A stretch of 64,000 nt of DNA from Schistocerca nitens (taxonomy: Eukaryota > Arthropoda > Insecta > Orthoptera > Acrididae): the NCBI RefSeq assembly GCF_023898315.1, contig NC_064622.1:272729503-272793502 (forward strand). The letters are read 5' to 3'. Made by a program: the position numbers and the translations under genes. Position 1 is the stretch's first letter. Every line of letters begins with the position of its first letter. Below the pieces are notes generated by a model. The model saw nothing but the letters and a program-made list of their open reading frames with translations, searched no databases and had not been told where the DNA came from. Shown in pieces: positions 44,833 to 55,998 of the stretch.

Positions 44833-45240
44833 GCAAAACAAACAAACCAAAACAGGAGAGAAGTCGTCGTTCTCAGTTTCTCCCACGCATTATTTCGGTT
44901 TCTTTCAATACCAATGCTACCAGCACTAACGAAAATCCTACAACTTGCTACGTTACTTACGTCCTGTGCCAAATCTAGTGAACCGTAGCTTTGATAGAGC
45001 GCAACTCTAATTTTAGTGAAAGTTTCAAAGTAGTTCGCAAAACAAACAAACCAAAACAGGAGAGAAGTCGTCGTTCTCAGTTTCTCCCACGCATTATTTC
45101 GGTTTCTTTCAATACCAATGCTACCAGCACTAACGAAAATCCTACAACGTGCTACGTTACTTACGTCCTGTGCCAAATCTAGTGAACCGTAGCTTTGATA
45201 GAGCGCAACTCTAATTTTAGTGAAAGTTTCAAAGTAGTTC
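44833..45240. repeat. 204-bp tandem duplication
   Basis: Two head-to-tail units, 44833-45036 and 45037-45240, differ at one base that I can see (CAACTTGC versus CAACGTGC). There is no similarity to the surrounding TEs. A minus-strand open frame across both is a by-product of the period being divisible by three. Confidence 0.97.
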
Positions 45241-45904
45241 GTATTTTCTCACTATAGTTCTATCTCCAGTTTGATTTACATAATTGCGACGGGTCTACTT
45301 AAACAGTTGTTATTGCTACTAGTATTATGATCTATAATTACGGAATTGTCTATCTCTACCATGATAAGGGAAACAATTCCAGTGGAGTCTACGTAAAACA
45401 ATCATCACCATAAATATGAAGTCCAAAATCTAATAGCCTAATAAAAGGAAAAGAAAAATGTGTTCTTCCGATCTGCGGTATATAACATGTGCTACACTGC
45501 GTTCATAGGGGCAATGTATGAGTGTTCAACGCACGTCCCAAAAGATTTTAAAGACAGGGGCTAGATTATTATCAGAGGAGGCAGTGTGGTTTTTCGATTT
45601 CTTCCCCTTTCCGAAATATGTTATTTTTTGACTGATCTTTCTGAAGGAAATTCACACAAAATTGTCAGAATGTACAATCATGACCACAAAATATTCCGAG
45701 ACTGAATTTATTCCCAGAATACAAGTACGTCTGATCAGTAACTACAGCCTAGCGGCAGCTTCAACTAAAAACTGTAAACTTCAGATGTGTTTGCGACAAA
45801 GCAGGCGGTATTAAGTAATGGACTTGAGACTGTAGTGTGTCAAAGTAGTCATGTCAATATCGCGAACAAAGACAACAAAGCATAGACCCCTGCCGCAACG
45901 TGAT
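45241..45904. other. Unassigned spacer
   Basis: Nothing recognised. Confidence 0.4.
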
Positions 45905-46030
45905 TGAAATGCAAAACGCGGATAAGTCTCTCCTGGAAAAAATGATCATGGGTGACGAGACTTGGTGTTATTAGTACGAACGTACTGCAAAAAGACGAAA
46001 CCCAGAAAACCCAAAGGAAGGCTCAACGCT
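45905..46030 (+). pseudogene. Mariner transposase scrap
   Basis: MQNADKSLLEKMIMGDETWC followed by Y, a TAG stop and YERTAKRRNPENP matches the mariner GDETW-x-Y-x-YD block containing the first catalytic aspartate. Only about 40 codons survive. Confidence 0.55.
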
Positions 46031-46316
46031 TCGACACCATAACCGGCAGTCAAGCCAGCCAGTGTGACGCTCGCGCTGAACAACATTTTAACACATACAA
46101 TGAAGGCATTCACGACCGGATGTCTCAGCTGCCGAGAACTCTTCCGGCAAGACTCATCACAACCAGGAGCTCCTCCATGGATGTCCAACGTAGCTTTGGA
46201 CGAAACGTCAGGGACAGAAGAGGTCCATGGACCACGGCCATACAACCTGGGAGAATTCTCGGCAGCATTCCCACACATCGTTCTACATGGTTGTATGTCA
46301 TTCTGTGCTTTGTCCT

Positions 46317-46318
<2 letters not shown>

Positions 46319-46365
<47 letters not shown>
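46319..46365. repeat. (GA)n microsatellite
   Basis: About 22 GA units followed by an imperfect GGAG tract to about 46395. Confidence 0.95.
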
Positions 46366-46367
<2 letters not shown>

Positions 46368-46395
46368 GGAGGGAGAGGAGAGAGAGGTGGAGGGG

Positions 46396-47045
46396 TGAGG
46401 GAAGAGATATCAGAAATATTTGCACAACACTTTTCGTCATTTTCAAGTTAACATAATGGGTAAAATAAATTGCAAGGAAAAGTACAGAAGAATTTGAACT
46501 AAAATAATTTTGTAACATGCCACGTTTTTGAATCAGACTAAAAAGTATAAAATACTTTCTACTAACTCGCGCTGATTCCTAACACCATACAAATACTCTG
46601 AAAATTTGCGATTGTGCACGTTTTATAGCTGTGCAAATAGTTGTAACATTTAAAACAGAAAAACATGGAGAACATGTAGTTGATAACATTAGGGAGATGG
46701 ACTGTTCATACATCAATTATGTATTGCCTGAGTGCCATGTTTTTTGTTTTAAATCCTACGAGTATCTTCACAGCTATTAAAAACCAACAATCAGAAATTT
46801 TTAGACTGTCCCCGTGGAGTTAGGAAACTGCAGGGCTCACAGAAACTATTTTATACTTTTTACTCCTAGTTAGAATCATAGTATATTAAAAATTCTTTTT
46901 ATTTTAATAATTATTTACTGATTTTCACTCCCGTTTATGGGACATTTTGCTATCGATTTCAAACATTTGGTAAAATTACAGCAGAGATACGTGCTAAATT
47001 TCAGGTTTATTTCATTTTCTCTTCACCTGACTCAACCAGTGTCTT
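46396..47045. other. Unassigned AT-rich spacer
   Basis: Nothing recognised. Confidence 0.4.
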
Positions 47046-47208
47046 GCTTTCTACGTATATCCCGCGAAAACATCTTGAAGATAAAAATTAGAGCGATTCC
47101 GGTTCACATGCACCCATACCAGGCAGTTGTTCCCACGAGTCATTCGCGACTGTAACAGGAAAAGGGAGAAATGGCAGTGGTACACAACCTACTTCTGCCA
47201 CACACTGG

Positions 47209-47211
<3 letters not shown>
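47046..47211 (+). repeat. LINE 3'-end fragment
   Basis: TATATCCCGCGAAAACATCT and CATTCGCGACTGTAACAGG match a common locust LINE 3' end from memory, also seen decayed near 30860. It runs directly into a (GA)n tract. Confidence 0.5.

Positions 47212-47254
<43 letters not shown>
47212..47254. repeat. (GA)n microsatellite
   Basis: About 21 GA units at the 3' end of the LINE fragment. Confidence 0.95.
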
Positions 47255-47258
<4 letters not shown>

Positions 47259-47437
47259 GTTGATATAGCATTGTCATCTGGTTTTGAGCAATGTGAAAAA
47301 CTTCAAATCTCTAGCTCATCAGGAAACTGGTCTAAAATCAATTGCAACATTGTAACGAAAAAACAGACACAGTTTTGGCTCCTATCTATGCTCAGCTGCG
47401 CCCATACGCTCGCGTACCACCTGGGATGTATTCTGAT

Positions 47438-47639
47438 GCCGGCCGCTGTGGCCGAGCGGCTGTAGGCGCTTCAATCCGGAACCACGCTACTGCTACGGTT
47501 GCAGGTTCGAATCCTGCCTCGGGCATGGATGTGGGTGATGTTCTTAGTTTAATTAGGTTTACGTACTTCTAAGTTCTAGGGGACTGATGAACTAAGATGT
47601 TAAGTCCCATAGTGCTCAGAGCAATTTGAATCATTTTGC
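47438..47639 (+). repeat. tRNA-derived SINE, family A
   Basis: Plus copy with GCCGGCCGCTGTGGCCGAGC and B-box GGTTCGAATCC. An 8-bp duplication ATTCTGAT flanks it (47430-47437 and 47640-47647). Confidence 0.9.
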
Positions 47640-47647
47640 ATTCTGAT

Positions 47648-48049
47648 ACTACCTGTACAACACGTCAGTACTGCAGGTCAGCCGAGATGTCAGGTGTTAC
47701 CAACTCTTTTTCACTCCAACCCTCACTCCTACAGGAGCTAGGAGGAAAAAAGTGAATTAAAATTGCATGGTCATCCAATTCCGAGCTACGTCTAAGGTTT
47801 CAAACGTCTACCTCGACAGAAAGTTAGTTAAAAATCAATTGCAAGTATCTGTGCCGTACAGAGACGCAAACTAAAAAGCGAGCTAATGCAGCCATGGTTA
47901 AAAGGCATAGAATCTAAGTCGATAAACATGCATGTAGGTCAGTCAAACACAGCTCCAACTAGCAACGGCATGGAGCCTCAAGTGTGTGTTTGTCTTCCAA
48001 CACATTGACTACTTTAATTCTTGGAATATCGGAAACAAGTCGTGATCGT
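47648..48049. other. Unassigned spacer upstream of the CpG-rich region
   Basis: No repeat recognised between the SINE and the candidate promoter. Confidence 0.4.
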
Positions 48050-48460
48050 TATATAAACTTTAACGTTTGTTTAGTTCCGGGTGGTCAGTTACAGGTATCC
48101 CGAAATCGTTCCTGCACTTGGCGTTCCGTTGCCGGTGTGGTCCGCGCGAGGTAGCTGAGAGGACGGCGATTAGCGACGATGGCGTGCTCGGCTATTATTG
48201 TCGTAAAACAGGAGAGCGTGCGCGCGTCGGGAAGGCGTCGGGGCGCAGCGTCCCTTGTTGCGCGCGGGCCGCGTTTAAAAATACGTCCTGCGCGCAGATA
48301 GCCCGCCTCGGCCAGGTGGCGGCTCCTCCCGTGGTCTCTAGTCTCTACTAGCCTCTGGTCTGTGCGGCTGCAATAAACCAGCGTCCTCGGGGCGGGTACT
48401 CGGGGTGTACCCCACGACGCGACTGTCGTAACCTGGCGTCCGCATCCACTCTAATATTAT
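48050..48460 (+). promoter_or_regulatory. Candidate promoter / CpG-rich region
   Basis: TATATAAA at 48050-48057 is followed at 48085 by TCAGTT, the arthropod initiator consensus, though the spacing (A at 48087) is a few bases longer than ideal. From about 48110 to 48460 the DNA is GC-rich with many CpG (GCGCGCGGGCCGCG near 48258), unlike the AT-rich surroundings. It lies 0.65-1 kb upstream of a good ATG with a donor site. Function is inferred. Confidence 0.3.
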
Positions 48461-49115
48461 ACCGCCTGTCGATGCATCGCTGTCCTGCTCCTCGTTCCTT
48501 ACCTACTTTTTCAGCGTAATAATCGAATTCTTAGTGTGTGGACAGTGTCGGCATAGTAATCTGTTCTGCGCTTTGTTCCTGGACGCAGAGTGCGAGATGC
48601 AGAACTTTACCTTCAGTACTCAGGTGCCAGTTTTATAGGAAACAACTCGGCTGTCGTTCGATTACCTGTAAACAGCTGACGTGTGATTGGACTAGTTTCG
48701 TGAACAGATCTCCTGGCTGCACCGTGTGTTTCGTTGAGTGTGCTGTGACATAAGATATTGTGCACGATCTGTCTCCCAGCAACAGTGAAGTTCTGAGCTG
48801 CGTATTTAGTAGGTTTTGCTAGCATAAGTTAGCATAGGAAGATTTATGAGAGTGAGACACAGCAGGACTGTAGTGTTTCCAGAGGTTTATCAGCGTAGCA
48901 TCTCGCACATTGGACATAGGTCGTTTCTTTAGGGGCTTTTAGTCACAATATGGAACTTATTTTAAGACAACTGCGTTTAGTTGGTCCTGTAACGTGCTGA
49001 GTGCAGTATTTCAACAGAAATGGCACGAGAGTGGATAGGTGTGAAACGTCACCTGTGGTAGTTTGTGGTTACGGAGAGCAAATAACATAGCAGCCAGTGG
49101 ACCGGACATACTGAA

Positions 49116-49191
49116 ATGGCGCCAGGCGATATCATCAGCATCGACTGCTGTCGCTTCTGGAGCAGCAAGCGCCACAGGAGAGACTTAGCCG
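49116..49191 (+). CDS. Candidate first coding exon of an unidentified host gene
   Basis: ATG in the context CTGAAATGG opens MAPGDIISIDCCRFWSSKRH, and the exon ends after DLA plus one base (phase 1) at a perfect donor GTAAGT (49192-49197). A short upstream reading frame (49020-49061) and about 0.65 kb of repeat-poor leader precede it. I recognise no protein family; the stretch is short, Cys/Arg-rich and has no signal peptide. No second exon could be identified downstream among the repeats. It could be a chance ATG-donor pair. Confidence 0.4.
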
Positions 49192-49290
49192 GTAAGTCTA
49201 CAAATAGATCTACAGCTGGGTTGAACCTACCGATACCGAAAATCGTGACGTAATAATGTCGTGGAGTGTGACCTCACACGAGAGAAAATG
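49192..49290. other. Start of candidate intron
   Basis: Begins with GTAAGT; nothing else recognised. Confidence 0.3.
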
Positions 49291-49385
49291 TTCAAAAATA
49301 TTCAAATGTGTGTGAATTCCTAAGGGGCCAAACTGCTGACGTCATCGGTCCCTAGACTTACACACTCGTTAAACTATCTTCAACT
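49291..49385 (-). repeat. SINE family C fragment
   Basis: GTGTGAATTCCTAAGGGG and CATCGGTCCCTAGACTTAC match the tail half of family C in inverse; the tRNA-like head is missing. Confidence 0.6.
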
Positions 49386-51279
49386 TGAGAGGCACCCACA
49401 TGCCTTGCTCATACTGTGGCATCAAGCAGTCAGGCCTGCAAGATGAGTGGTCTGCCAAGCGAGTGGATTCATTCTTATTTATCGAGTAACATGAACTCTA
49501 GTACTCACACTTAAGTTACAAGTTATCCTCCTATATGATTAATACGCAACGGAAACACGCATCTGACTATCAGTAATTTACAGAACTCTGACTGTACACT
49601 ACGCACTGGCAATACCACATTTTCTTTCTTTTTTATTTAACGGCTTTTGTCAACACGTGGCCACCGCACTGAATATGAATGGCGCACAAATTATAAATTC
49701 GGGACATCATGACAACATACAATTCGAAGGAAAAGTCCACCAATCTCTTTCTTTTCACTATCTTACTTATTCCGATAAGTTCAATAACCTAAACACACAA
49801 ATTCTATAACCTACAACAATAACACATGAGAAATTCCGCCCAGTGGGCATGGCTTTACATTGGTGAATCTCTATATTATGGTCTCGTAATTATTTAACGC
49901 TACAGTGCACTTTCTGGATAGGATGGTGGATCTTTTATTATTTCTCACACTTCGACTCTCACAATCATCATCACGAAACTTTCCTCCGGACCGAGCGGTA
50001 CAGAAGGAACAGGCATAACCCACTAATCTTTTGAAACTACCTTGCTACTCTCCCATGCAAACCACACATACCCAAATTACATGACATACACCACACTACG
50101 ACATGAAATACTACACAGAGAATAGTCACAACATTATCACTTTCAGCTTCCCCACTTCAATTAGTATTTATCCCAGTTTCACACGACACTGCCCCACTTT
50201 GTAATTCTACTTTCCTACTATGAACTCTGGAGATATTTGCACGTCTTCCTGTGCAATGCAAGCCAAGTGGCGTTGCTGGATAGACGGCCGACTCACCTTG
50301 CTTCTCTCTCAGAGTTTGAATCTAGCGTCACACGGAATCTTGTCACGCAAAGTAATATTAAGAACATATTCATCACACACGCGAGTACTCAACTGTTACC
50401 ATGGACGAGTACTTCTCTTTATCCTTTGTCTCATACACAGATTGAGACTCACACAGTACTCACCACGTGGAAGTACTCGTCTCTAATTTCAAGTCCTGCA
50501 CACGCCATTTCTTAAATATTTCAACTTATGGTACACACGCTATTTCTTAAATATTTCAACTTATTGTACACACACTAGTAATTCAGCTTAACTTAAGCAC
50601 ACGGAAGTATTTCAACTTATTGCTACACGTGGTTTCATTGTGACCGTTGGTCACTTCCGAAGATTACTACAATCCCATTAATATTACCTGCCTGACACTT
50701 AATTCTCCCCACAAAAGTTCCTGAAATAGAGAAATTATTATTTCAAACTACTCTTAAATATTCCACATGCATACCATGTCTTCACTCTTTTGTCATTACG
50801 GAGCACAACTAAAACAGGTCTTAACAGCACAAGATCCAGCGGCAGAATGCTGAAACATGGCCGTTCTTTAGGTCATCTCGCACCTCTGTCGAGGTGGGAG
50901 AAGACCATGCTACCGTATTGGTCAGCCACATTTCAGGCGCTCAAAGCTCAGGTAAATTTCAACTCTTTGGTCCCACCAAAGGTGGCCAAAGGATCGTCTC
51001 AAAGATGATCATATATTCACATTCACTATCTGCGGTTAGCAGACGACCATACATTCATTCATTTCACAGATCTCACCAAACTGGATGTAGGGATTTACTT
51101 TGTGGGAGTGCACATGTGATCAATTAAATAAATAAATTGTCATTCTTTCCCACACTGGTATCCAGCTTCGCTGTATTAATTGAAATTGAGTTATTTTACA
51201 AAAAAATGTGTTGTTCTGACAAAAATAATGAAGTATGTTGTACCTATTTTCAATGTCGGGCGGTACTGTACCCTTTCAA
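49386..51279. other. Unassigned AT-rich stretch
   Basis: A 37-39-bp direct repeat (CGCCATTTCTTAAATATTTC and CGCTATTTCTTAAATATTTC) is at about 50502-50575. Otherwise nothing recognised; no exon could be supported. Confidence 0.35.
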
Positions 51280-51345
51280 ACTAACTTACCCTAAGGACAG
51301 TACACACACCCATGCCCGAGGGAGGACTCTAACCTCCGGCGGGAG
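51280..51345 (-). repeat. SINE family B/C fragment
   Basis: AACTTACCCTAAGGAC and CATGCCCGAGGGAGGACTCT with AACCTCCGGCGGGAGG are the central part of a tRNA-headed SINE in inverse; both ends are lost. Confidence 0.55.
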
Positions 51346-51599
51346 GGGCCGTCATACGAGAGAAACATAGACAGAACGGAACACTAACAACATTTAGTTT
51401 CCTTCCAAATTATTTTTTTATGTGAGGAGAGACTGATCTGTAGCGTAGCCAGAAATCTACCTCAGTCTGGACGGTAGCAGTTCTGTTGTGAGTTGACGAG
51501 AACAATAAAATTCTCATTATGCTTATTACAGATTTATGTTTGTATCCACCATTTTGATGGTTTCATGGGTCGAAGCAGACAGCTGGTACCGGCTGCTTC

Positions 51600-51792
51600 G
51601 CCGCGCGTGGTAGCCGCGCGTTCTAGGGCTGCTTGCCACGGTTCGCGCGGCTCCCTCTGTCGGAGGTTCGAGCCTTCCCTCGGGCATGGATGTGTGTGTT
51701 GTCCTTAGCGTAAGTTACATTAAGTAGTGTGTAAGCCTAGGGACCGATGACCTCAGCAGTTTGGTCCCACAGGAACTTATCACAAATTTTTT
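51600..51792 (+). repeat. tRNA-derived SINE, family C
   Basis: Head GGTAGCCGCGCGTTC, B-box GGAGGTTCGAGCC, then CTCGGGCATGGATGTG and the tail GTCCCACAGGAACTTATCAC. A 10-bp duplication CGGCTGCTTC flanks it (51590-51599 and 51793-51802). Confidence 0.9.
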
Positions 51793-51802
51793 CGGCTGCT
51801 TC

Positions 51803-52518
51803 AGCGTTTCCCAAAACTATTCCCAGCAACGCCAATGGTCCCTCTAGACCAGTTGTCAAACTTTTTTGCTCAAGATTATTCCCGACATTATTGGTCGATA
51901 CCTCGAGCAGTACATGTGCCAATCTTGCTATTATTTGATAGTCTACATAAATTAGTACGTTATGAGCCCCCGATTGGCTACATGTAGTATCGACGCGATA
52001 AGCTGACAATCGACCGCTAAGGAGTGGTCGTTAAAAGTCGACTCCATTAGCATCGCTTCGTGCAGAGTGTTGTCTGTTTCAGATACCTGCCACCTTCAAC
52101 GACCCCAAAGTTGTGACGTTATAATTGCCTGTCATCACTTAAATTGCTGACTCTGGTCAAAAGTTCAAAAACCTTTAATATCTGGGCCATATCGGATTAT
52201 TTTCCCGGACAATGGCAGTCTGTCGACGAGAAGTCCGGCCATTGCCACTACTTACTTGCAATGGAAATGGTTTTAGAACAAATTCTACACAGGCCTTGCC
52301 AGTGATGGTGTTCAATATTTGACTCTATTTGTTTTACAAATCACTATTAAATATTTGGCATTCTGCATCTGGAAACAAGAATAGACTGTTATTGTTGAGG
52401 ATTTAGGGGGGCTTAACAGCGTGGTTATTAGCATGAGGTCAGTTCAAAGAATAGGCACGGCATGCAAATGAAACCATGACTTTTATATGTGAGTGCAGGC
52501 TTTCTCGGAGAATTTCGT
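51803..52518. other. Unassigned spacer
   Basis: Nothing recognised before the large hairpin. Confidence 0.4.
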
Positions 52519-52706
52519 ATATGAAGTCTTCACGGGTTGCCAGCCGAGTAGCGTCGTCGTCTCGCAGCAACGTTTCGATTAAATGCGTCTCCATCATCTT
52601 CAGCTGGATCTTCCACTTCGCCTGATGACGATGGAGACGCATTCCATCGAAACGTTGCTGCGAGACGACGACGCTACTCGACTGACAACCCGTGAAGACG
52701 TCATAT
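52519..52706. repeat. Large hairpin, possible Penelope-like terminal structure
   Basis: Two 85-bp arms (52519-52603 and 52622-52706) are inverted with about seven mismatches and an 18-bp loop (52604-52621). Read outward from the loop, each arm starts CTGAAGA or CTGATGA and has ATCGAAACGTTGCTGCGAG about 20 bases later, spacing that recalls a hammerhead ribozyme core. From memory this text occurs near Penelope-like elements in locusts. Confidence 0.6.
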
Positions 52707-52792
52707 AAAAAACTATGACTTGTTAAATATCGACGAATATTAATGGTACAAACTTACCTAAAGCAGCGTGCTTTTAGTATCGAGATAAAATA

Positions 52793-54121
52793 CGATTGAC
52801 GAAAAATATCGCAACACCAAGGAGGAGTTGTGCTACCTAAAGGAGAGTTGGGAGGCGTGTTTCTACTTCTGAGGGATTACGTCTACTCGCATTTCGCGCC
52901 AGTCTCGCAAGAGTGGCGCCAGTAGCACCCAATGAGGATGGAAATCAGGTTTGCTTTAAATTCACACTGTAACGGTCATGAGCTTTGAGACTGGACCTGC
53001 TGAGTCGATTTTAGTCAGGAGGGCCTTTAAAGCGACAAGTCACTGAGTTAGAACGAGGTCGTTTAATAGGGCTACGGGAAGCTGATCTTCCTTCTGCGAT
53101 ACTGCAGAGAGACTTGGTAGGGATGTAGTCACCGTACATGACTGCTGGTTGTAGTCGTCACGATAATGTACAGTCGCAAGAAGACCGGGGTCCGGACAGC
53201 CACGTGCATTAATGGGAGGGAAGAGCATCGCGTTCGGCGTTTGACTCCGGCACGTCGTACGGCACCTGAAGTGGCAATATGAGCAGTAGTTGGCACCACA
53301 GCGACACAAAGGACTGTTACTTCACGTACAGATCCCAGGCAGACGCCCTATAGCGTGCATTTCACTGACCCCAAAGCACTGGCATTTGCTACTTCACTAT
53401 TGTCAAGCGAGAGCTCATTGGAGGGTAGGGTGGAGGTCTGTCGTGTTCCCTGATGAAAGTTGGTTCTGTCCTTGTGCCAGTGATGGCCGTGTGTTGGTTA
53501 GGAGGAGGCTAGTTGATGGTCTGCAACCAACCTGTGTGTGTTCTAGACACACTGGACCTCGAATTGTTGTCTGGAATGCGATTTCGTATGACAGTAGGAG
53601 CACTTTCGTGGTTACTCCATTCACCCTGGCTACAATTTGTGCGTCAATCTGATGATTCGACCTTAAGTGCTTTCATTCATGAACAGCATTCCAGTGGACA
53701 TTTCCCAACGGTATAACGCTCGCCCACATACCACTATTGTAAGCCAACATAATCTACAGAGTCTTGACATGCTGCCTTGGCCTGCTCGATCACCAGATCT
53801 GTCTCAAACTGAACACATACTAGATATCATCGGACAACTCCAGCGTCACCAACAAACAGTATTAACCGACCCGTACTGACCGACCAAGTGCAACAGGCAT
53901 GCTGCTCTATCACACGAACTGATATCCGGGAATTTCGCACGCTTTCATTCAACATTCTGGTGGTTACACCAGTCATTAACCTACCAGCATTTCACTTTTG
54001 CAGTGGCTTATCTCGTCCTTGCAGTGTTAATTGCTTAAATACGTTACATAGACAAATTTATTTCCGAAATTTCATTACTCTGCATTAATTATTATTTGAT
54101 GTTGGATTTGTTCCGTCAGTG
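52793..54121 (+). mobile_element. Tc1-like element, decayed
   Basis: The left end reads TGACGAAAAATATCGCAACA after a TA at 52791-52792. The right end GATTTGTTCCGTCAGTG stops at 54121 and is followed by TA. The ends are a decayed inverted pair. Length about 1.33 kb. Confidence 0.75.
53030..53965 (+). pseudogene. Tc1-like transposase pseudogene
   Basis: Blocks: LPSAILQRDLVGM-like HTH remnant, WRVGWRSVVFPDESWFCPCA with the first D, TGPRIVVWNAISYDSRST, QRYNARPHTTIVSQHNLQSL where the second D is now Y, and WPARSPDLSQTEHILDIIG keeping the E. Stops and frameshifts separate them. The C-terminal tail is lost. Confidence 0.75.
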
Positions 54122-54123
54122 TA

Positions 54124-54335
54124 TTTGCAGCACGGACGTGTGGAGTGATATGGAAAGTCCCACAGTTGGCTCGTTTGTGCAGAATTGGCTGGCGGGAGAG
54201 ACAGCAGTGCGGTGCATGCGATCGCCGATTGTCGGCGCCTTCAAAGATGTATGGAAAATACTTGTACAGAAGAGCGTCTATGCGTGTTTGCTGCTTTTTT
54301 TAAATGTAAAACCAACGAAAGTACTTACGCGCTAG
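54124..54335. other. Unassigned spacer
   Basis: Nothing recognised. Confidence 0.4.
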
Positions 54336-54345
54336 TCTTCGTTTA

Positions 54346-54556
54346 GTGCCGCGCGGGATTAGCCGAGCGGTCTAGGGCGCTGCAGTCATGGACTGTGCGG
54401 CTGGTCCCGGCGGAGGTTCGAGTCCTCCCTCGGGCATGGGTGTGTGTGTGTGTTTGTCCTTAGAGTAATTTAGGTTAAGTAGTGTGTAAGCTTAGAGACT
54501 GATGACCTTAGCAGTTAAGTCCATAAGATTTCACACACATTTGAACATTTGAACAT
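54346..54556 (+). repeat. tRNA-derived SINE, family B
   Basis: Head GCGGGATTAGCCGAGCGGTC, B-box GGAGGTTCGAGTCC, (GT)n in the body and the repeated tail ACATTTGAACATTTGAAC. A 10-bp duplication TCTTCGTTTA flanks it (54336-54345 and 54557-54566). Confidence 0.92.
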
Positions 54557-54566
54557 TCTTCGTTTA

Positions 54567-54853
54567 CTGAATTTTAACTAAGACTTATTAAAATTTATTT
54601 ATTTCCAAACAATCGAAGTTCCCAACTCACAAGAATGGTCCAGGTCTGTCTCAGACCATTTGATAAAAATGCCAGAGGACGCACCCAGACAGCCCCAAAA
54701 CTAGCATAAGTTCAGGGAATCCTGGACGTAGGGCAGCCATAGAATTTCCTCACTACGTGCTGTGTTGTCTGCGTGAATGGATAATTAACTGATTAATAAC
54801 AGTAATTATATTTATATTTAAATGTATTCTGCAATATGGAAAGAAATACTAAA
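54567..54853. other. Unassigned spacer
   Basis: Nothing recognised. Confidence 0.4.
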
Positions 54854-54861
54854 TATTGTGG

Positions 54862-55485
54862 TGGTGGCGTGTTGGGGCTTATGGGCGCTCAACATCGAGG
54901 TCATCAGCGCCCTGACACACATTAAAAGGAACGAATGTGGACAGACCTAAGAAAACTAAAGCACACACTCAAAGAAAGCAGGAAAAGAAGGAAAAAGCTA
55001 CATAAGAAAGTAAAACCTAAGGAAAGGGGAAACATAGCAACAAGAATGTCACAGGAAATTGTTATTGGCTGGCCACTTACATAAAATATGGGCGAGCTTG
55101 TCACACAGTGAGCAAATTAAAATCCTCTCCCTAAAATCTTTGTAAAAACATTTGACAGGGCACAGAACTTTAAAACTTTAGCCACATTCGTCCGAGTGTT
55201 GCCTAAAAGAGATGGCAGGTCCGCTGGCAAGTCAGCCGCGACCCGCTGGTCAGAAAATAAAACGCAATCCAATAAAACGTGGCGCACAGTGACCTGGACG
55301 CCGCAAGCACCACACATTGGAGGGTCCTCTCGCCGGAGAAGGAAGCCATGCGTCATAGGGCTGTGGCCTATTCGAAGCCGAGTGAGGAGAACCTCGTCCC
55401 GTCGATGGGGCTGAAAGGAAGTACACCACACACGCGTTGTGGGCTTGACTATACGGAGCTTATTGTCAGTCACTTCCAGCCACTC
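54862..55485 (-). mobile_element. 5'-truncated LINE 3' end (I/R1-like)
   Basis: A 624-bp minus-strand piece flanked by ATATTGTG (54854-54861 and 55486-55493). It holds the C-terminal zinc-knuckle end of ORF2 and a 3' UTR. The perfect 8-bp duplication shows it was inserted already truncated. Confidence 0.85.
55117..55485 (-). pseudogene. LINE ORF2 C-terminal fragment with CCHC knuckle
   Basis: The open minus frame reads VTDNKLRIVKPTTRVWCTSF, then DEVLLTRLRIGHSPMTHGFL and CGACGVQVTVRHVLLDCVLF, the C-x2-C...H-x4-C knuckle that follows RNase H in I/Jockey-type ORF2. It ends FTKILGRGF. The frame is open throughout, so the insertion is fairly young, but it lacks RT and endonuclease. Confidence 0.8.
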
Positions 55486-55493
55486 ATATTGTG

Positions 55494-55670
55494 AACGTCA
55501 TTTTGCCTTCTGCTCATTGCATTGTTTCACAACAGCCTTAATAATTTAATGTTCTTTGGTACAAATAAATACCGCGTTTGAGATGACTGTCTCTGTAATA
55601 ATGCGCAATCACGAATTTATGTTACTTCCGTGTCAAAATTTAGAAACAATCTCCTCCCCCCCCCCCCACA

Positions 55671-55716
<46 letters not shown>

Positions 55717-55984
55717 TCTCTAACCCTACAGTGATCACTCTGCTTACCCCGCCTGAACCTGTCGCAAGTGGCTAATTTTATGCGCGACATTTTAATCTAT
55801 AGATGTGAGTAATCGGACAGGTTTCGACGGCCCAGAGTTGCGAAAGGCTAATAATCAAGATAAGTCCACAACAACTGTCTTCATCGATATGTGAGTGGTA
55901 TGAGATATATATTCTTGATGTAACGGGTATAACTGCAGATATTTCTGTTGGTGACTGAGGTTGGTGTACTGAACACCATTAAAT
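55494..55984. repeat. Spacer with C run and (CA)n microsatellite
   Basis: A C homopolymer at about 55657-55668 passes into (CA)n at about 55673-55714. The rest is unassigned. Confidence 0.8.
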
Positions 55985-55998
55985 TAGTATTTACGTTG

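Noticed and set aside
44823-45176. Minus-strand 117-residue frame with an internal repeat
   Set aside because: It is produced by the 204-bp tandem duplication; no motif or start context supports a gene.
46223-46451. Open frames rich in Glu-Arg
   Set aside because: They are translations of the (GA)n microsatellite, as is the frame near 47212-47254.
48067-48351. 94-residue open frame in the CpG-rich region
   Set aside because: GC-rich DNA has few stops; poor start context and no splice or domain support. More likely leader or promoter.
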